A model generated the notes under the pieces. It was not told where the DNA came from. It searched no databases and worked only from the letters and a program-made list of their open reading frames with translations. Position numbers and translations under genes: made by a program. This document shows, piece after piece, positions 16,756 to 25,202 of a stretch of 64,000 bases of DNA; position 1 is the first letter of the stretch; the number at the start of each line of letters is the position of its first letter. This stretch comes from Rummeliibacillus stabekisii (GTDB taxonomy: Bacteria > Bacillota > Bacilli > Bacillales_A > Planococcaceae): assembly GCF_007988965.1 (NCBI RefSeq), contig NZ_BJVD01000007.1, forward strand, positions 1 to 64,000. Direction: 5' to 3'.

Positions 16756-17332
16756 ACCACCCCTCCAAGTGCTCGAACAAGCATTACAGGCTGGTATCAC
16801 AATGTTTCAGTTGCGTGAAAAGGGTGAAGGGGCATTAACTGGCAAAGATCTTGAAATGTTTGCGCGTGAGTGCCAGAGGCTCTGCAAGCAATATGAGATC
16901 CCATTTATTGTCAATGATCATATCGAATTGGCTTTGAAGATAGAAGCGGATGGTGTGCATATCGGGCAAGAAGATATGGAGCTGGAAAAAATACGGCCGG
17001 AATTTAAGGGGAAGATGATTGGTGTATCAGTGCATACAAAAGAAGAATTGGTGCAGGCAGTGGATCAAGGTACAGATTATGTCGGGATTGGCCCTATATA
17101 TGAAACGAAGTCTAAACAAGATGCCAAGAAGCCTGCAGGAGTAGCTTTTTTACAACAAGCTAGAATTTTGTATCCAAACCTCCCTATTGTGGCTATCGGT
17201 GGTATTACGGTCGAGAACGCACAGCCGTTAAAAGAGAGCGGAGCAGATGGTGTGGCCGTCATTTCAGCGATCTGCCAAAGTGAAGATTGCAGACCAGTGA
17301 TTGGATCCCTTCAATCTATTTTTAAAGCATAA
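16700..17332 (+). CDS. thiE: Thiamine-phosphate synthase ThiE
   Basis: ThiE joins HMP-PP and thiazole phosphate into thiamin phosphate. The 210-residue TIM-barrel protein has the diagnostic MFQLREKGEG, PFIVNDHIELAL, GVHIGQEDM, VGIGPIYETKSK and VAIGGITVENA. The GTG at 16700 follows GAGGTGA with 7-nt spacing, inside thiD, so the reading frames overlap by 56 nt. It is the last gene of the operon, with a strong terminator 2 nt after the stop. Confidence 0.95.
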   Translation: MRKEDLAVYLIMGTQNCIEPPLQVLEQALQAGITMFQLREKGEGALTGKDLEMFARECQRLCKQYEIPFIVNDHIELALKIEADGVHIGQEDMELEKIRPEFKGKMIGVSVHTKEELVQAVDQGTDYVGIGPIYETKSKQDAKKPAGVAFLQQARILYPNLPIVAIGGITVENAQPLKESGADGVAVISAICQSEDCRPVIGSLQSIFKA

Positions 17333-17333
17333 T

Positions 17334-17380
17334 AAAAGCTGCATGAAATGTCTTAGCGACAACTTCATGCAGCTTTTTTA
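17334..17380. terminator. Bidirectional terminator of thi operon and lipoprotein gene
   Basis: AAAAGCTGCATGAA-TGTC pairs with GACA-CTTCATGCAGCTTTT, followed by TT on the plus strand. On the minus strand it is followed by TTATTATGC, a weaker tail. Confidence 0.85.
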
Positions 17381-17389
17381 GTTCATGTA

Positions 17390-18091
17390 TTATTTTGTTT
17401 CCTCTTGATCAATCCAGCTATAGCTTAGCTCCTCTGCTTTACCATGCTCATCTGTCTCGATTCGAACCGTTTTGTTTTCCAATTTGTTTTGAGATTTCGC
17501 TTCATCATCTAACTCAAAGTCATGCGTTTTCTGGAATGTTTTATTGCCATTTGGCGTTTGAAGAGTTAACCCTTTTGAATCGTTTTTAACGAGTTTGCCA
17601 ATGATCTCTTTTTCATCGCCATCTCTATCATATACACCATCCTGATCTGCGAGTGTTTTGTCTGTTGGCTTAACACTTTCTGCAACGGCTTTATTTGTGG
17701 ATACTTCCACAACCACTTGCTTGTCTTGCCAATCTCCTTTCATACCTTTTTTGTCGCTTTCAAATGATACTTTTTTTTGAATGGCTATTTGCTTTCCATG
17801 TACCTCTAAGGTAATCTCGTCGTTATTTTCTTTTACATATTTTCCTACTAGATCAAAGTCACCTTCTGATGAATCATTTTTATCTGGATCCTTTGAAAGG
17901 TTTTTTAGAGTTTTTAATTCGGTATTTTCATTACTGCTTGTACTTGTATTACTGCTCTCAGTTTGTTTAGGCTGAGAACTGTCCTTTTGAGGGCTTGTGC
18001 TTTTGGTATCATTGCCGCACCCTGCTAAGATAACCCCTGCTGCCAGAAATAGTGATGCTTTTGGTAGATACTTTTTCATATTATTGTTCAA
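17390..18091 (-). CDS. Uncharacterised lipoprotein
   Basis: The N-terminus is KKYLPKASLFLAAGVILAGC, a lipoprotein signal with lipobox LAGC, followed by a Ser/Thr/Gln/Asn-rich linker. The mature domain seems to hold two similar halves: LVGKYVKENNDEITLEVHGK and IIGKLVKNDSKGLTLQTPNG. This suggests an internal duplication of a small beta domain. The start is a TTG 9 nt after AGGGAG; an ATG at 18079 is in frame but too far from that site. The function is unknown. A possible sigma-B-like promoter lies upstream. Confidence 0.75.
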   Translation of the reverse strand: MNNNMKKYLPKASLFLAAGVILAGCGNDTKSTSPQKDSSQPKQTESSNTSTSSNENTELKTLKNLSKDPDKNDSSEGDFDLVGKYVKENNDEITLEVHGKQIAIQKKVSFESDKKGMKGDWQDKQVVVEVSTNKAVAESVKPTDKTLADQDGVYDRDGDEKEIIGKLVKNDSKGLTLQTPNGNKTFQKTHDFELDDEAKSQNKLENKTVRIETDEHGKAEELSYSWIDQEETK

Positions 18092-18116
18092 TTGACTTCA
18101 CTCCCTAAACAATAGT

Positions 18117-18142
18117 ATTTCCTTTTTCTTTAAAAGTGAAAC
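18117..18142 (-). promoter_or_regulatory. Possible sigma-B-like promoter for the lipoprotein gene
   Basis: On the minus strand GTTTCA, 14 nt, GGAAAT. The -10 has one mismatch to GGGWAW. It lies 26 nt upstream of the TTG start. Weak. Confidence 0.35.
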
Positions 18143-18235
18143 GTAAAAGTTAGATTTAACAACAGAAGCAGGAAATAGTATGTGGTAGATAGAAGTTAAC
18201 TAGAAAGAGTTATATATAGAAGGGAGTACAAAAAC

Positions 18236-18775
18236 ATGAAGTTAGTAATTCGGAAAATGAGTTATCCAGATATCCAAGAGGTCCAAGAAATCGCGCAGAC
18301 GAGTTGGCATTCAACATACGAGGGAATCATACCGCGTGATGTGCAGGATCGGTTTCTTGCACAAGCATATAATCCAGACATGTTAGAAAAAAGATATTCT
18401 GGATCTCCTTTTTATGTGGCTGAACAAGAGGGAGTAATCGTTGGTTTCGCCAATTACTCGAATATACAGACTGGCCAATGGGTTGAATTGGCTGCCATCT
18501 ATCTTCATCCTGAATATCAGAAGCAGGGGATAGGGACTGCTCTTTTACAAAAAGGCATTGAAGATTTGAAGCCAGCGTATGTATGCATAAATGTAGAAAA
18601 AGATAATACAATCGGTATGAACTTTTATAAGGCAAAGGGGTTTAAAGTAGTAGAGGAATTTGAAGAAGATTTCGATGGGCATCAATTACAAACGGTGCGG
18701 ATGAAGTTAGATGTTAAAGAGGGAGAAACGTATGAAAAATCATCAGTCCAACAAGCTCCATTTTCAAAGAATTGA
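18236..18775 (+). CDS. GNAT-family N-acetyltransferase
   Basis: The 179-residue protein has a full GNAT fold: N-terminal IRKMSYPDIQEV, catalytic-strand AAIYLHPEYQKQGIGTALL with the Q-x-x-G-I-G acetyl-CoA loop, and a C-terminal NFYKAKGFKVVEEFEEDFDG. GAAGGGAG precedes the ATG. The 3' end overlaps the next acetyltransferase gene by 44 nt. Substrate not predictable. Confidence 0.88.
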   Translation: MKLVIRKMSYPDIQEVQEIAQTSWHSTYEGIIPRDVQDRFLAQAYNPDMLEKRYSGSPFYVAEQEGVIVGFANYSNIQTGQWVELAAIYLHPEYQKQGIGTALLQKGIEDLKPAYVCINVEKDNTIGMNFYKAKGFKVVEEFEEDFDGHQLQTVRMKLDVKEGETYEKSSVQQAPFSKN

Positions 18776-19205
18776 AGAGAATGAGCGCGCTAAGTATGTA
18801 TCCTATTTGAAGCTAGCCGATGAGGAAGCAATAGTGCGTACTTATTTAAATAAAGGTGTACTTTATGGCATATGCAGCAATGAGGAGACTATCGGTGTGG
18901 CGCTATTTATAGAAATAGACGAGCATACGATTGAATTGAAAAATTTAGCTTTAGAAAATGCTTGGAGAGGGAAAGGGTTAGGTAAAGAAATTATAGCTGA
19001 ATGTACGTTCCTGTTCACACAAGCTGGTTTTAAAAAAATGATTGTGGGAACGGCTAATTCTAGTATTGATAACATTGCTTTTTACCAAAAATGTGGCTTT
19101 CGTTTATCTGGGGTGAAAAAAGGCTTTTTTGCTGCGTATCCTACCCCTATTTATGAAAACGGGATTAGAGCGCTGGATATGGTAATGTTTGAGAAAGAGC
19201 TATGA
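18732..19205 (+). CDS. GNAT-family N-acetyltransferase
   Basis: The 157-residue protein has the acetyl-CoA-binding LALENAWRGKGLGKEIIAEC and a C-terminal NIAFYQKCGFRLSGVKKGFF. The ATG at 18732 follows GAGGGAGAAACGT and overlaps the previous acetyltransferase; an in-frame upstream start at 18711 has no such site. The two acetyltransferases are not close duplicates. The epimerase gene follows after 24 nt, so the three may form an operon. Confidence 0.88.
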   Translation: MKNHQSNKLHFQRIEENERAKYVSYLKLADEEAIVRTYLNKGVLYGICSNEETIGVALFIEIDEHTIELKNLALENAWRGKGLGKEIIAECTFLFTQAGFKKMIVGTANSSIDNIAFYQKCGFRLSGVKKGFFAAYPTPIYENGIRALDMVMFEKEL

Positions 19206-19229
19206 TAAGAATTTGGAGGTTATAACTAT

Positions 19230-20129
19230 ATGAAAGTGGGTATAACGGGCGGTTCCGGATTTGTAGGGAAAAGGCTAGCAGAGCTGCTACTGGAGATTGG
19301 CCATGAAGTTTATATCCTGACAAGAGGGCATTCAAAAAAAGAAAATGGAATAACCTATGTGAAGTGGCTTGGTGAAGAAGATGCTCCTGAAAAGGAATTG
19401 GATTCAATCGATGCATGGGTTAACTTGGCAGGAAAATCGATTAATGATGGGCGTTGGACAGAAACGCATAAAAAAGAAGTAGTAGATAGCCGTATGTTAG
19501 CCACGGAGGAATTAATCCGCATTATCAAAGCAGTCTCATATAAACCGACTGTACTTGTTAACGCGAGTGCGATTGGCATCTATCCAGCTTCTACGACAGC
19601 TAGTTATACCGAAACATCTACAGAAAAGGCAACAGATTTTCTAGGTGGAACAGTTCAAAAATGGGAAGGTATGGCGAATAGAGCAGAAGAGGCAGGAGTA
19701 AGGACAGTCCTAGCCAGATTTGGCGTAATTCTTGGGGATGAGGGCGCATTACCGCTTATGGCATTGCCTTATAAGTTATTTGTAGGCGGTACAGTAGGAA
19801 GCGGAAGACAATGGGTTTCCTGGGTTCATGTAGACGATGTTGCTCGTGCAATCTTATATGCAATTAACACCTCATCTTTAAAAGGGCCAATTAATGTCAC
19901 AGCGCCTACCCCACTTAGAATGAAAGATTTTGGTCGTGCAATTGGTGAAGTTTTAAGGCGGCCTCATTTTCTTCCTGTCCCAAGCTTTATGATGAAGCTA
20001 TTGCTGGGCGAAAAAAGCACAATAGTACTCGAAGGCCAAAACGTGTTCCCTCAAGCGTTGTTAGATTCAGGGTTTAATTATAAATACCCAACAGCAGAAG
20101 AAGCGCTACAAAATATACTGGGTATATAA
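19230..20129 (+). CDS. TIGR01777-type NAD(P)-dependent epimerase (YfhF/SDR39U1-like)
   Basis: The 299-residue protein has an N-terminal Rossmann motif GITGGSGFVGKRLAELL and family landmarks WVNLAGKSINDGRW, LVNASAIGIYP, RFGVILG and the GSGRQWVSWVHVDDVARAI stretch. The C-terminus carries the DUF1731-like end (VLRRPHFLPVPSFM...LLDSGFNYKYP). B. subtilis YfhF is of this type. The substrate is unknown. TTTGGAGG precedes the ATG. Confidence 0.9.
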   Translation: MKVGITGGSGFVGKRLAELLLEIGHEVYILTRGHSKKENGITYVKWLGEEDAPEKELDSIDAWVNLAGKSINDGRWTETHKKEVVDSRMLATEELIRIIKAVSYKPTVLVNASAIGIYPASTTASYTETSTEKATDFLGGTVQKWEGMANRAEEAGVRTVLARFGVILGDEGALPLMALPYKLFVGGTVGSGRQWVSWVHVDDVARAILYAINTSSLKGPINVTAPTPLRMKDFGRAIGEVLRRPHFLPVPSFMMKLLLGEKSTIVLEGQNVFPQALLDSGFNYKYPTAEEALQNILGI

Positions 20130-20175
20130 TACTATATAAATTATTTATTGTATGTATGTAATAGGTATTACATTA

Positions 20176-20184
20176 TGGTATAAT
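20176..20184 (+). promoter_or_regulatory. Extended -10 promoter for rsbQ
   Basis: TGG-TATAAT, a perfect -10 with the extended TGN. No good -35 is visible at 16-18 nt. It lies 61 nt before the rsbQ ATG. Confidence 0.45.
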
Positions 20185-20244
20185 TTATTAAAAAATAAAA
20201 TAAATAAGTACTATATTGATGCTAAAATAAAAGGTGATGACAGT

Positions 20245-21048
20245 ATGCTAGATTTTATAAAAAAGAATAATGTAAAAATGAGCGGTGAAGGAGAACAAGC
20301 TATCATTTTTGCCGCGGGTTTTGGCTGTGACCAAACTATGTGGCGCTATGTTGCACCGCAATTTGAAAAAGAATATCGCGTCATTTTATTTGATTATGTA
20401 GGAGCGGGAAAATCTGATTACTCTGCATATCAATCTGAAAAATATAAAACCTTAGAAGGCTATGCGCAGGATGTAGTGGAAATGTGCAAGGAGCTAAGAC
20501 TGAAGGAAGTCATTTATGTTGGGCATTCTGTCGGTGCTACGATAGGTATGCTTGCATCACTACAAGAACCGGCGCTTTTTAAGCAGCTAATCATGCTTGG
20601 ACCATCTCCTTGCTATATAAATGATTTGCCTTCCTATAAAGGTGGATTCGAACGAGAGGATTTAGATGGGCTTTTCGAAATGATGGAGCTTAACTACATT
20701 GGCTGGGCTAACTATCTTTCTAAAGTGGTCATGAAAAATTTGGAAAGACCAGAGCTTGCTGCTGAATTGGAGGGAAGCTTTTGCTCCACAGATCCACTAT
20801 GTGCAAAAGAGTTTGCAAGGGCTACTTTTTTATCTGATTATCGCCATGTGCTTCAACAAGTAACTGTTTCAACGTGTATTTTACAGTGTAAAGACGATTC
20901 AATAGCACCGAAAGAGGTAGGCATATATATGAATGAACATATAAAAGAAAGCGCTATCTTTTTTATGGAGGCAACTGGACATTGTCCACATGTAAGTCAG
21001 CCGGAAGAAACAACGCAGTTAATTTTCTCATGTCTAGCGAATATTTAA
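20245..21048 (+). CDS. rsbQ: RsbQ-like alpha/beta hydrolase
   Basis: In B. subtilis RsbQ is an alpha/beta hydrolase needed by the PAS-PP2C phosphatase RsbP to activate sigma-B on energy stress. The 267-residue protein (B. subtilis: 269) matches across its length: FAAGFGCDQTMWRYVAP, RVILFDYVGAGKSD, GHSVGATIGMLAS, GPSPCYINDLP and GHCPHVSQPEET. The nucleophile is Ser95, with Asp217/218 and His246 completing the triad. The ATG at 20245 follows AAGGTGATG. The partner gene 17 nt downstream is PAS-GGDEF, not PAS-PP2C. Confidence 0.9.
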   Translation: MLDFIKKNNVKMSGEGEQAIIFAAGFGCDQTMWRYVAPQFEKEYRVILFDYVGAGKSDYSAYQSEKYKTLEGYAQDVVEMCKELRLKEVIYVGHSVGATIGMLASLQEPALFKQLIMLGPSPCYINDLPSYKGGFEREDLDGLFEMMELNYIGWANYLSKVVMKNLERPELAAELEGSFCSTDPLCAKEFARATFLSDYRHVLQQVTVSTCILQCKDDSIAPKEVGIYMNEHIKESAIFFMEATGHCPHVSQPEETTQLIFSCLANI

Positions 21049-21065
21049 GAGGTAGATGATTAAGT

Positions 21066-22046
21066 ATGAATGAACAATTAAATTATGCCCCCTGTAGTTA
21101 TTTACTGCTTGCAGAAAATGGGCGAATTTTGGATGCTAATTTTATGCTACTTCAATTGCTTGAATTTGAAATGTCTGAACTCAAAGGAAAGTCCATTCAG
21201 TCCCTTTTGACGGTTCCAAGCCAAACGTTCTATCAATTATTCGTATTGCCAATTATTGAAATGGAAGAAAGCGTAGAAGAAGTGTACATATCTTTAATGT
21301 CAAAGACAGGCAAAGAAGTTCCTGTTATTATGAATGCAATAAAGCAGTTAAACGATGGGGAAATAACAATTTCGTGTGCCATGATAGCAATAAAAAAAAG
21401 GCGTGAATACGAAAAAGTGATATTAGCAGCTAAGAAGGAAGCTGAGGAAAGAAATATCGCTAAGAAAAAGGCAATCCAGGAACTAAACGGATTACGCAAA
21501 GAACTGGAGAATAAGCAACAGGAGTTAATCGGTATGAACACCATGCTTCAAGAGCTGGCGATGACAGACGAGCTTACAGGTTTGCATAACCGAAGGGGTT
21601 ATTCAGAGAAGATGGTAGAATGTATCAGTCTATTTAATAAATCAGGCAACCCTTTTTCCCTATTAATTATCGATATTGATCATTTCAAGAAAGTGAATGA
21701 CACATTTGGCCATCCGATAGGTGACCAAGTGTTAAAAACAATTTCCCAAATGATTCAAGAGAAGATAGGCGGCGAAGATATTGCGGCTAGAATTGGCGGA
21801 GAGGAATTTGCTGTAATTTTGGGAGAGGCCAATCAGAGAAAGGCTTTAGAGGTAGCAGAGGGTCTACGCGAATATGTAGCTGGTTCATTATGGACGATTC
21901 CTACCGTCACGATCAGTATAGGAGTAGCGACAGCGACAAGGGGCGTTACTGAGCAATCAATTCAAGCGCGTGCAGATGAAGCACTTTACACATCAAAAGA
22001 GAAAGGGCGCAATATGGTAACGCATGTAGCAGAGATTTATATGTAA
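21066..22046 (+). CDS. PAS-GGDEF diguanylate cyclase coupled to RsbQ
   Basis: The 326-residue protein has an N-terminal PAS domain (about 5-110: APCSYLLLAENGRILDAN), a coiled-coil linker (about 110-165) and a GGDEF domain (about 166-326) with TDELTGLHNRRGY, DIDHFKKVND and the active-site GGEEF at 244-248. The GGEEF form is compatible with diguanylate cyclase activity. The inhibitory RxxD site is absent (GGED at that position), so product inhibition is probably missing. No membrane helix is visible. It sits where RsbP would be in B. subtilis, right after rsbQ, with AAGAGGTAGATG before the ATG. Confidence 0.93.
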   Translation: MNEQLNYAPCSYLLLAENGRILDANFMLLQLLEFEMSELKGKSIQSLLTVPSQTFYQLFVLPIIEMEESVEEVYISLMSKTGKEVPVIMNAIKQLNDGEITISCAMIAIKKRREYEKVILAAKKEAEERNIAKKKAIQELNGLRKELENKQQELIGMNTMLQELAMTDELTGLHNRRGYSEKMVECISLFNKSGNPFSLLIIDIDHFKKVNDTFGHPIGDQVLKTISQMIQEKIGGEDIAARIGGEEFAVILGEANQRKALEVAEGLREYVAGSLWTIPTVTISIGVATATRGVTEQSIQARADEALYTSKEKGRNMVTHVAEIYM

Positions 22047-22052
22047 AAAGTG

Positions 22053-22099
22053 AAAAGACGATTTTTTGTGAGCAGGGGGGCAAAAAAATCGTCTTTTTA
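22053..22099 (+). terminator. Terminator of the rsbQ-GGDEF operon
   Basis: AAAAGACGATTTTTTTG pairs with CAAAAAAATCGTCTTTT around a G-rich loop, followed by TAT. Confidence 0.8.
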
Positions 22100-22122
22100 T
22101 ATTAATAGGAATGGTAGCTGTC

Positions 22123-22317
22123 TTATTTTTTAAAAGAGAACATTTTAAATAGTTGTAATCTCTTTTTATCAATAATTTGTAATTCTTCTTTAATGATATG
22201 ATGTTCATGTTTGGCTAACCATTGTTTTAATTCATGTTTATCCTTGCAGTTTGTTAGGTAAATTTGTCCTTCTGTACCAACAGCATTTACGGTATATCGG
22301 TTGTTTGTTTGTCTCAT
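22123..22317 (-). CDS. Small uncharacterised protein
   Basis: The 64-residue product begins MRQTNNRYTVNAVGTEGQIY and ends basic and hydrophobic (RLQLFKMFSFKK). No domain is recognised. The ATG at 22317 is 5 nt after AAAGGTGG; a TTG at 22383 would add 22 residues but has no Shine-Dalgarno. A good sigma-A promoter lies upstream, which supports it being a real gene. Confidence 0.6.
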   Translation of the reverse strand: MRQTNNRYTVNAVGTEGQIYLTNCKDKHELKQWLAKHEHHIIKEELQIIDKKRLQLFKMFSFKK

Positions 22318-22393
22318 GTTAGCCACCTTTAAAGAGTAGTTATAGGGAACTTGTAAGTCGCTGCCTTTTTCTTCGTAAATCAATCTGTCATGT

Positions 22394-22423
22394 ATAATAT
22401 ATGATATTTGAAGTTATTGTCAA
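22394..22423 (-). promoter_or_regulatory. Sigma-A promoter of the small gene at 22317
   Basis: On the minus strand TTGACA (22423-22418), 18 nt, TATTAT (22399-22394). Predicted start near 22387. Confidence 0.65.
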
Positions 22424-22571
22424 TACCCAAATGATTGATATAATCATATGCAGTTAAAGTAAAATTATTCGCATAATTCTAGTTAGCATGTGGTAATATA
22501 TGAGATAAATTTAAATCAATCCGCGTTTAAAATAGGATGTCGGAAATTTCAAGAAAATAGGAGTAGCGATA

Positions 22572-23906
22572 GTGAAAATAAAGAGAAATATAAATCCATC
22601 TAAAACGTTGGTGCTCGGTTTTGCGATATTAATTTTGTTAGGCGCAACTCTTTTATCTTTGCCAGCTGCAACGGAGAATGGTGAGGGATTGCCCTTTTTG
22701 AAAGCCTTATTTACAGCTACGTCCGCGACGTGTGTTACAGGCTTAGTCGTGGTAGACACTGGGAGTACATTTTCTCTTTTTGGCGAGTTAGTCATTCTTT
22801 CTTTGATCCAAATCGGCGGACTAGGATTCATGACCTTCGCATCTTTTATTTTTATGCTACTAGGAAAGAGAATTTCCTTGAAAGAAAGGTTGGTATTAAA
22901 AGAGGCTATTAATGTAAATGACTTTACAGGTATTGGGATTCTGGTGAGAAGGATATTGCTTTTTACAGGTGTAATTGAATTATCGGGCGCTCTTCTTTTA
23001 GCGATTCGTTTTTCGTACGATATGCCAATTGGAAAAGCTATTTATTACGGAATCTTCCATTCCATTTCAAATTTTAATAATGCTGGTTTTGATTTATTGG
23101 GAGGATTTCGTAGTTTGACATCTTATGTGGATGATCCCGTCATTGTTCTAACCATCTGTGTTCTAATAACACTAGGAGGAATTGGCTTTATTGTAATGAA
23201 TGATTTGTATGAGTATAGAAAAACAAGGAAACTATCCTTGCATACAAAGATTATGCTAATCACATCTATATCTCTTACGCTTTTCGGGACAATAGCTATA
23301 TATTTGCTTGAACTTGGCAATACCAAAACACTTGGTCCACTTTCACCATTAGGTCAAGTATTGGGTGCGTTATTCCAATCTGTAACTTCTCGTACTGCAG
23401 GCGCCAATACATTGCCTATAGGAGATTTAACGCACGCAACGTTGTTAATTATGATGTTTCTTATGTTCATTGGAGGAGGATCAGGTTCGACTGCAGGCGG
23501 TATCAAAGTAACAACCTTTGTCGTCTTAGTTGCAACAGTTTGGAGCCAAATAAAAGGGCGAGAAGATATTGTGATTTTTAAGAAAAGACTGGTAAAGGAA
23601 ATCGTATTTAAAGCATTCACAGTAGCAATGTGTGGTTTTGCTATAGTTGCTTTTGTCACCTTCATATTAAGCATTACAGATACAGGGCATTACTTTATTA
23701 TGTATTTATTTGAAGCAACATCAGCTTTTGGAACGGTAGGTTTGACAATGGGTTTAACAACTGAACTTTCACCGATCGGCCAACTGCTCATTATACTCAC
23801 GATGTTTGCAGGGAGACTAGGTCCACTTACAATTGGTATTGCCATTACACGGAGACGCCAAAAAGAAACGTTCCATCGACCAAAAGGTAATATTATGATC
23901 GGTTAA
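22572..23906 (+). CDS. Ktr/Trk-type potassium uptake membrane subunit (KtrB/KtrD-like)
   Basis: The 444-residue protein belongs to the TrkH/KtrB superfamily, with four pore loops readable as TATSATCVTGL, SISNFNNAGFD, SVTSRTAGANT and TSAFGTVGLT. Each carries the selectivity glycine. It imports K+ (or Na+/K+) under control of the soluble RCK subunit encoded 9-18 nt downstream. The start is a GTG with AGGAGTAG upstream. I cannot tell KtrB from KtrD. Gene order here is channel then regulator. Confidence 0.93.
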   Translation: MKIKRNINPSKTLVLGFAILILLGATLLSLPAATENGEGLPFLKALFTATSATCVTGLVVVDTGSTFSLFGELVILSLIQIGGLGFMTFASFIFMLLGKRISLKERLVLKEAINVNDFTGIGILVRRILLFTGVIELSGALLLAIRFSYDMPIGKAIYYGIFHSISNFNNAGFDLLGGFRSLTSYVDDPVIVLTICVLITLGGIGFIVMNDLYEYRKTRKLSLHTKIMLITSISLTLFGTIAIYLLELGNTKTLGPLSPLGQVLGALFQSVTSRTAGANTLPIGDLTHATLLIMMFLMFIGGGSGSTAGGIKVTTFVVLVATVWSQIKGREDIVIFKKRLVKEIVFKAFTVAMCGFAIVAFVTFILSITDTGHYFIMYLFEATSAFGTVGLTMGLTTELSPIGQLLIILTMFAGRLGPLTIGIAITRRRQKETFHRPKGNIMIG

Positions 23907-23924
23907 TGAATAGGAGTGAAAATG

Positions 23925-24578
23925 ATGGTAGTTAGACAATACGCAGTCATTGGATTAGGTAGATTTGGAACAAGTATCGCACGCAGGCTGCATGAGGCTG
24001 GCCAAGAGGTGTTAGGTATCGATATTAATGAAGAACGAGTCAATGATGCTGAACAATATGTAACAGAAGCTGTTATTGCAGATGCTACGGAGAAGAAATC
24101 GCTTGTTTCATTAGAAGTTGATACGTTTGATTGTGTCATTGTAGCAATTGGTGATGACTTACAAACAAATATATTAACAGCGATGCTTTTAAAAGAGTTG
24201 GGTGTTAAAAAGACGATTGCAAAAGCCCTTGGCCGACGTCATGGAATTCTTTTAGAAAAAGTAGGTGTTGATTGGGTTATTTATCCGGAACGAGATATGG
24301 GCGAGAGGGTAGCGAACCAACTGTTATCCCCTAACATGCTAAATTATATTGAGCTTTCTAAAAATTATAATATCGAAGAAATAGTCATACCTAAGCACAT
24401 GGAAGGTAAGACATTAAGGGAACTTGATATCCGTGCAAAGTATAATTTAAGTGTTATCGCATTGTTGCGGGACGGAGAAATCATTGTTACACCACCTGTT
24501 GATCAACAATTCGAAAAAGAAGATCTTCTGGTAATGATTGGTCATAGAGACGATTTGGCGAAATTTTCGAGTTTATAG
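23925..24578 (+). CDS. Ktr/Trk-type RCK regulatory subunit (KtrA/KtrC-like)
   Basis: The 217-residue cytosolic subunit has an N-terminal RCK_N nucleotide-binding domain (YAVIGLGRFGTSIARRL, DINEERV) and a C-terminal RCK_C domain (from about 135) with LDIRAKYNLSVIALLRDGE. RCK_C domains of this family bind c-di-AMP, and the N-domain binds ATP/ADP. The ATG at 23925 is 8 nt from AGGAG; a GTG at 23916 and an ATG at 23922 are closer than usual. It gates the channel encoded just upstream. Confidence 0.93.
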   Translation: MVVRQYAVIGLGRFGTSIARRLHEAGQEVLGIDINEERVNDAEQYVTEAVIADATEKKSLVSLEVDTFDCVIVAIGDDLQTNILTAMLLKELGVKKTIAKALGRRHGILLEKVGVDWVIYPERDMGERVANQLLSPNMLNYIELSKNYNIEEIVIPKHMEGKTLRELDIRAKYNLSVIALLRDGEIIVTPPVDQQFEKEDLLVMIGHRDDLAKFSSL

Positions 24579-24585
24579 GTTGTGT

Positions 24586-24611
24586 GTTTGAATTTCCGAG
24601 AAAGTAGGTAA
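24586..24611 (+). promoter_or_regulatory. Possible sigma-B-like promoter
   Basis: GTTTGA, 14 nt, AGGTAA, lying between the RCK gene stop and the gene at 24647. One mismatch in each box. Low confidence. Confidence 0.3.
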
Positions 24612-24646
24612 AGGTAGATAGAACTACTAGAAAGGATGATAAACAT

Positions 24647-24940
24647 ATGGCACAACAAATAACAATACAGCTGCAGGATGAAGAGATGACACAACTGGAA
24701 GCGAAGGCAAAAGAGCAAGGTTTGCCACTAGAAGAGTATGTACGTCGACTTGTTGAGAATAATCTATTAGAAGAAAAACAATCTAATCCATCTGTAAGCG
24801 GTACAAGTGATGGCGACCAAATCGAAATTGCTGCAAATGAAGCGGTTTCTTCTGAAGGCAAACGCCGACAAGCATTAAGCAATGAAAATGATGTGAAGTT
24901 TAACGAATATTCTAGTACAGATGGAAGAACAAATCCGTAA
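24647..24940 (+). CDS. Small protein with ribbon-helix-helix-like N-terminus
   Basis: The 97-residue protein opens with ITIQLQDEEMTQLEAKAKEQG and PLEEYVRRLVENNLL, a strand-helix-helix pattern like Arc/CopG proteins. The tail is Ser/Asn/Glu-rich and probably unstructured. DNA binding is inferred from the pattern only. GAAAGGATG precedes the ATG. It is monocistronic with a terminator behind it; no toxin partner is adjacent. Confidence 0.68.
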   Translation: MAQQITIQLQDEEMTQLEAKAKEQGLPLEEYVRRLVENNLLEEKQSNPSVSGTSDGDQIEIAANEAVSSEGKRRQALSNENDVKFNEYSSTDGRTNP

Positions 24941-24944
24941 AAAG

Positions 24945-24972
24945 AACTGCAGGCTATGGCTTGCGGTTTTTT
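24945..24972 (+). terminator. Terminator of the RHH-like gene
   Basis: AACTGCAGGC and GGCTTGCGGTT pair (with G-T pairs) around TAT, followed by TTTT. Confidence 0.75.
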
Positions 24973-25100
24973 ATATAATGAAGGACATTCCTATGAAGAC
25001 ATGTTTAATAGAAAACGATAAGAAGGGGGGAAATCAGAAAGCAATATAATTACTAATTAAGCGATAAGTATATAAATATCTAAAAAATTTCAAAAAAAGA

Positions 25101-25125
25101 GTTTAATAATTTGGTCCGCGGGAAT
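25101..25125 (+). promoter_or_regulatory. Sigma-B-type promoter of the KGG-repeat gene
   Basis: GTTTAA (25101-25106), 13 nt, GGGAAT (25120-25125). A very good match to the B. subtilis sigma-B consensus, in front of a homologue-type of the sigma-B target GsiB. Confidence 0.75.
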
Positions 25126-25202
25126 ATAAATAATGAGCTTAACTAAGAAAGAATAAGTTCAAAAAAACATCAAAATACCAAACATACTAGGAGGAATTTA
25201 AA

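Noticed and set aside
20152-20244. Longer N-terminus for RsbQ
   Set aside because: These codons include the extended -10 promoter and are AT-rich; the ATG at 20245 fits RsbQ length and has AAGGTGATG.
24647-24940. Antitoxin of a toxin-antitoxin pair
   Set aside because: The RHH-like N-terminus fits an antitoxin, but no toxin gene is adjacent and a terminator follows directly.
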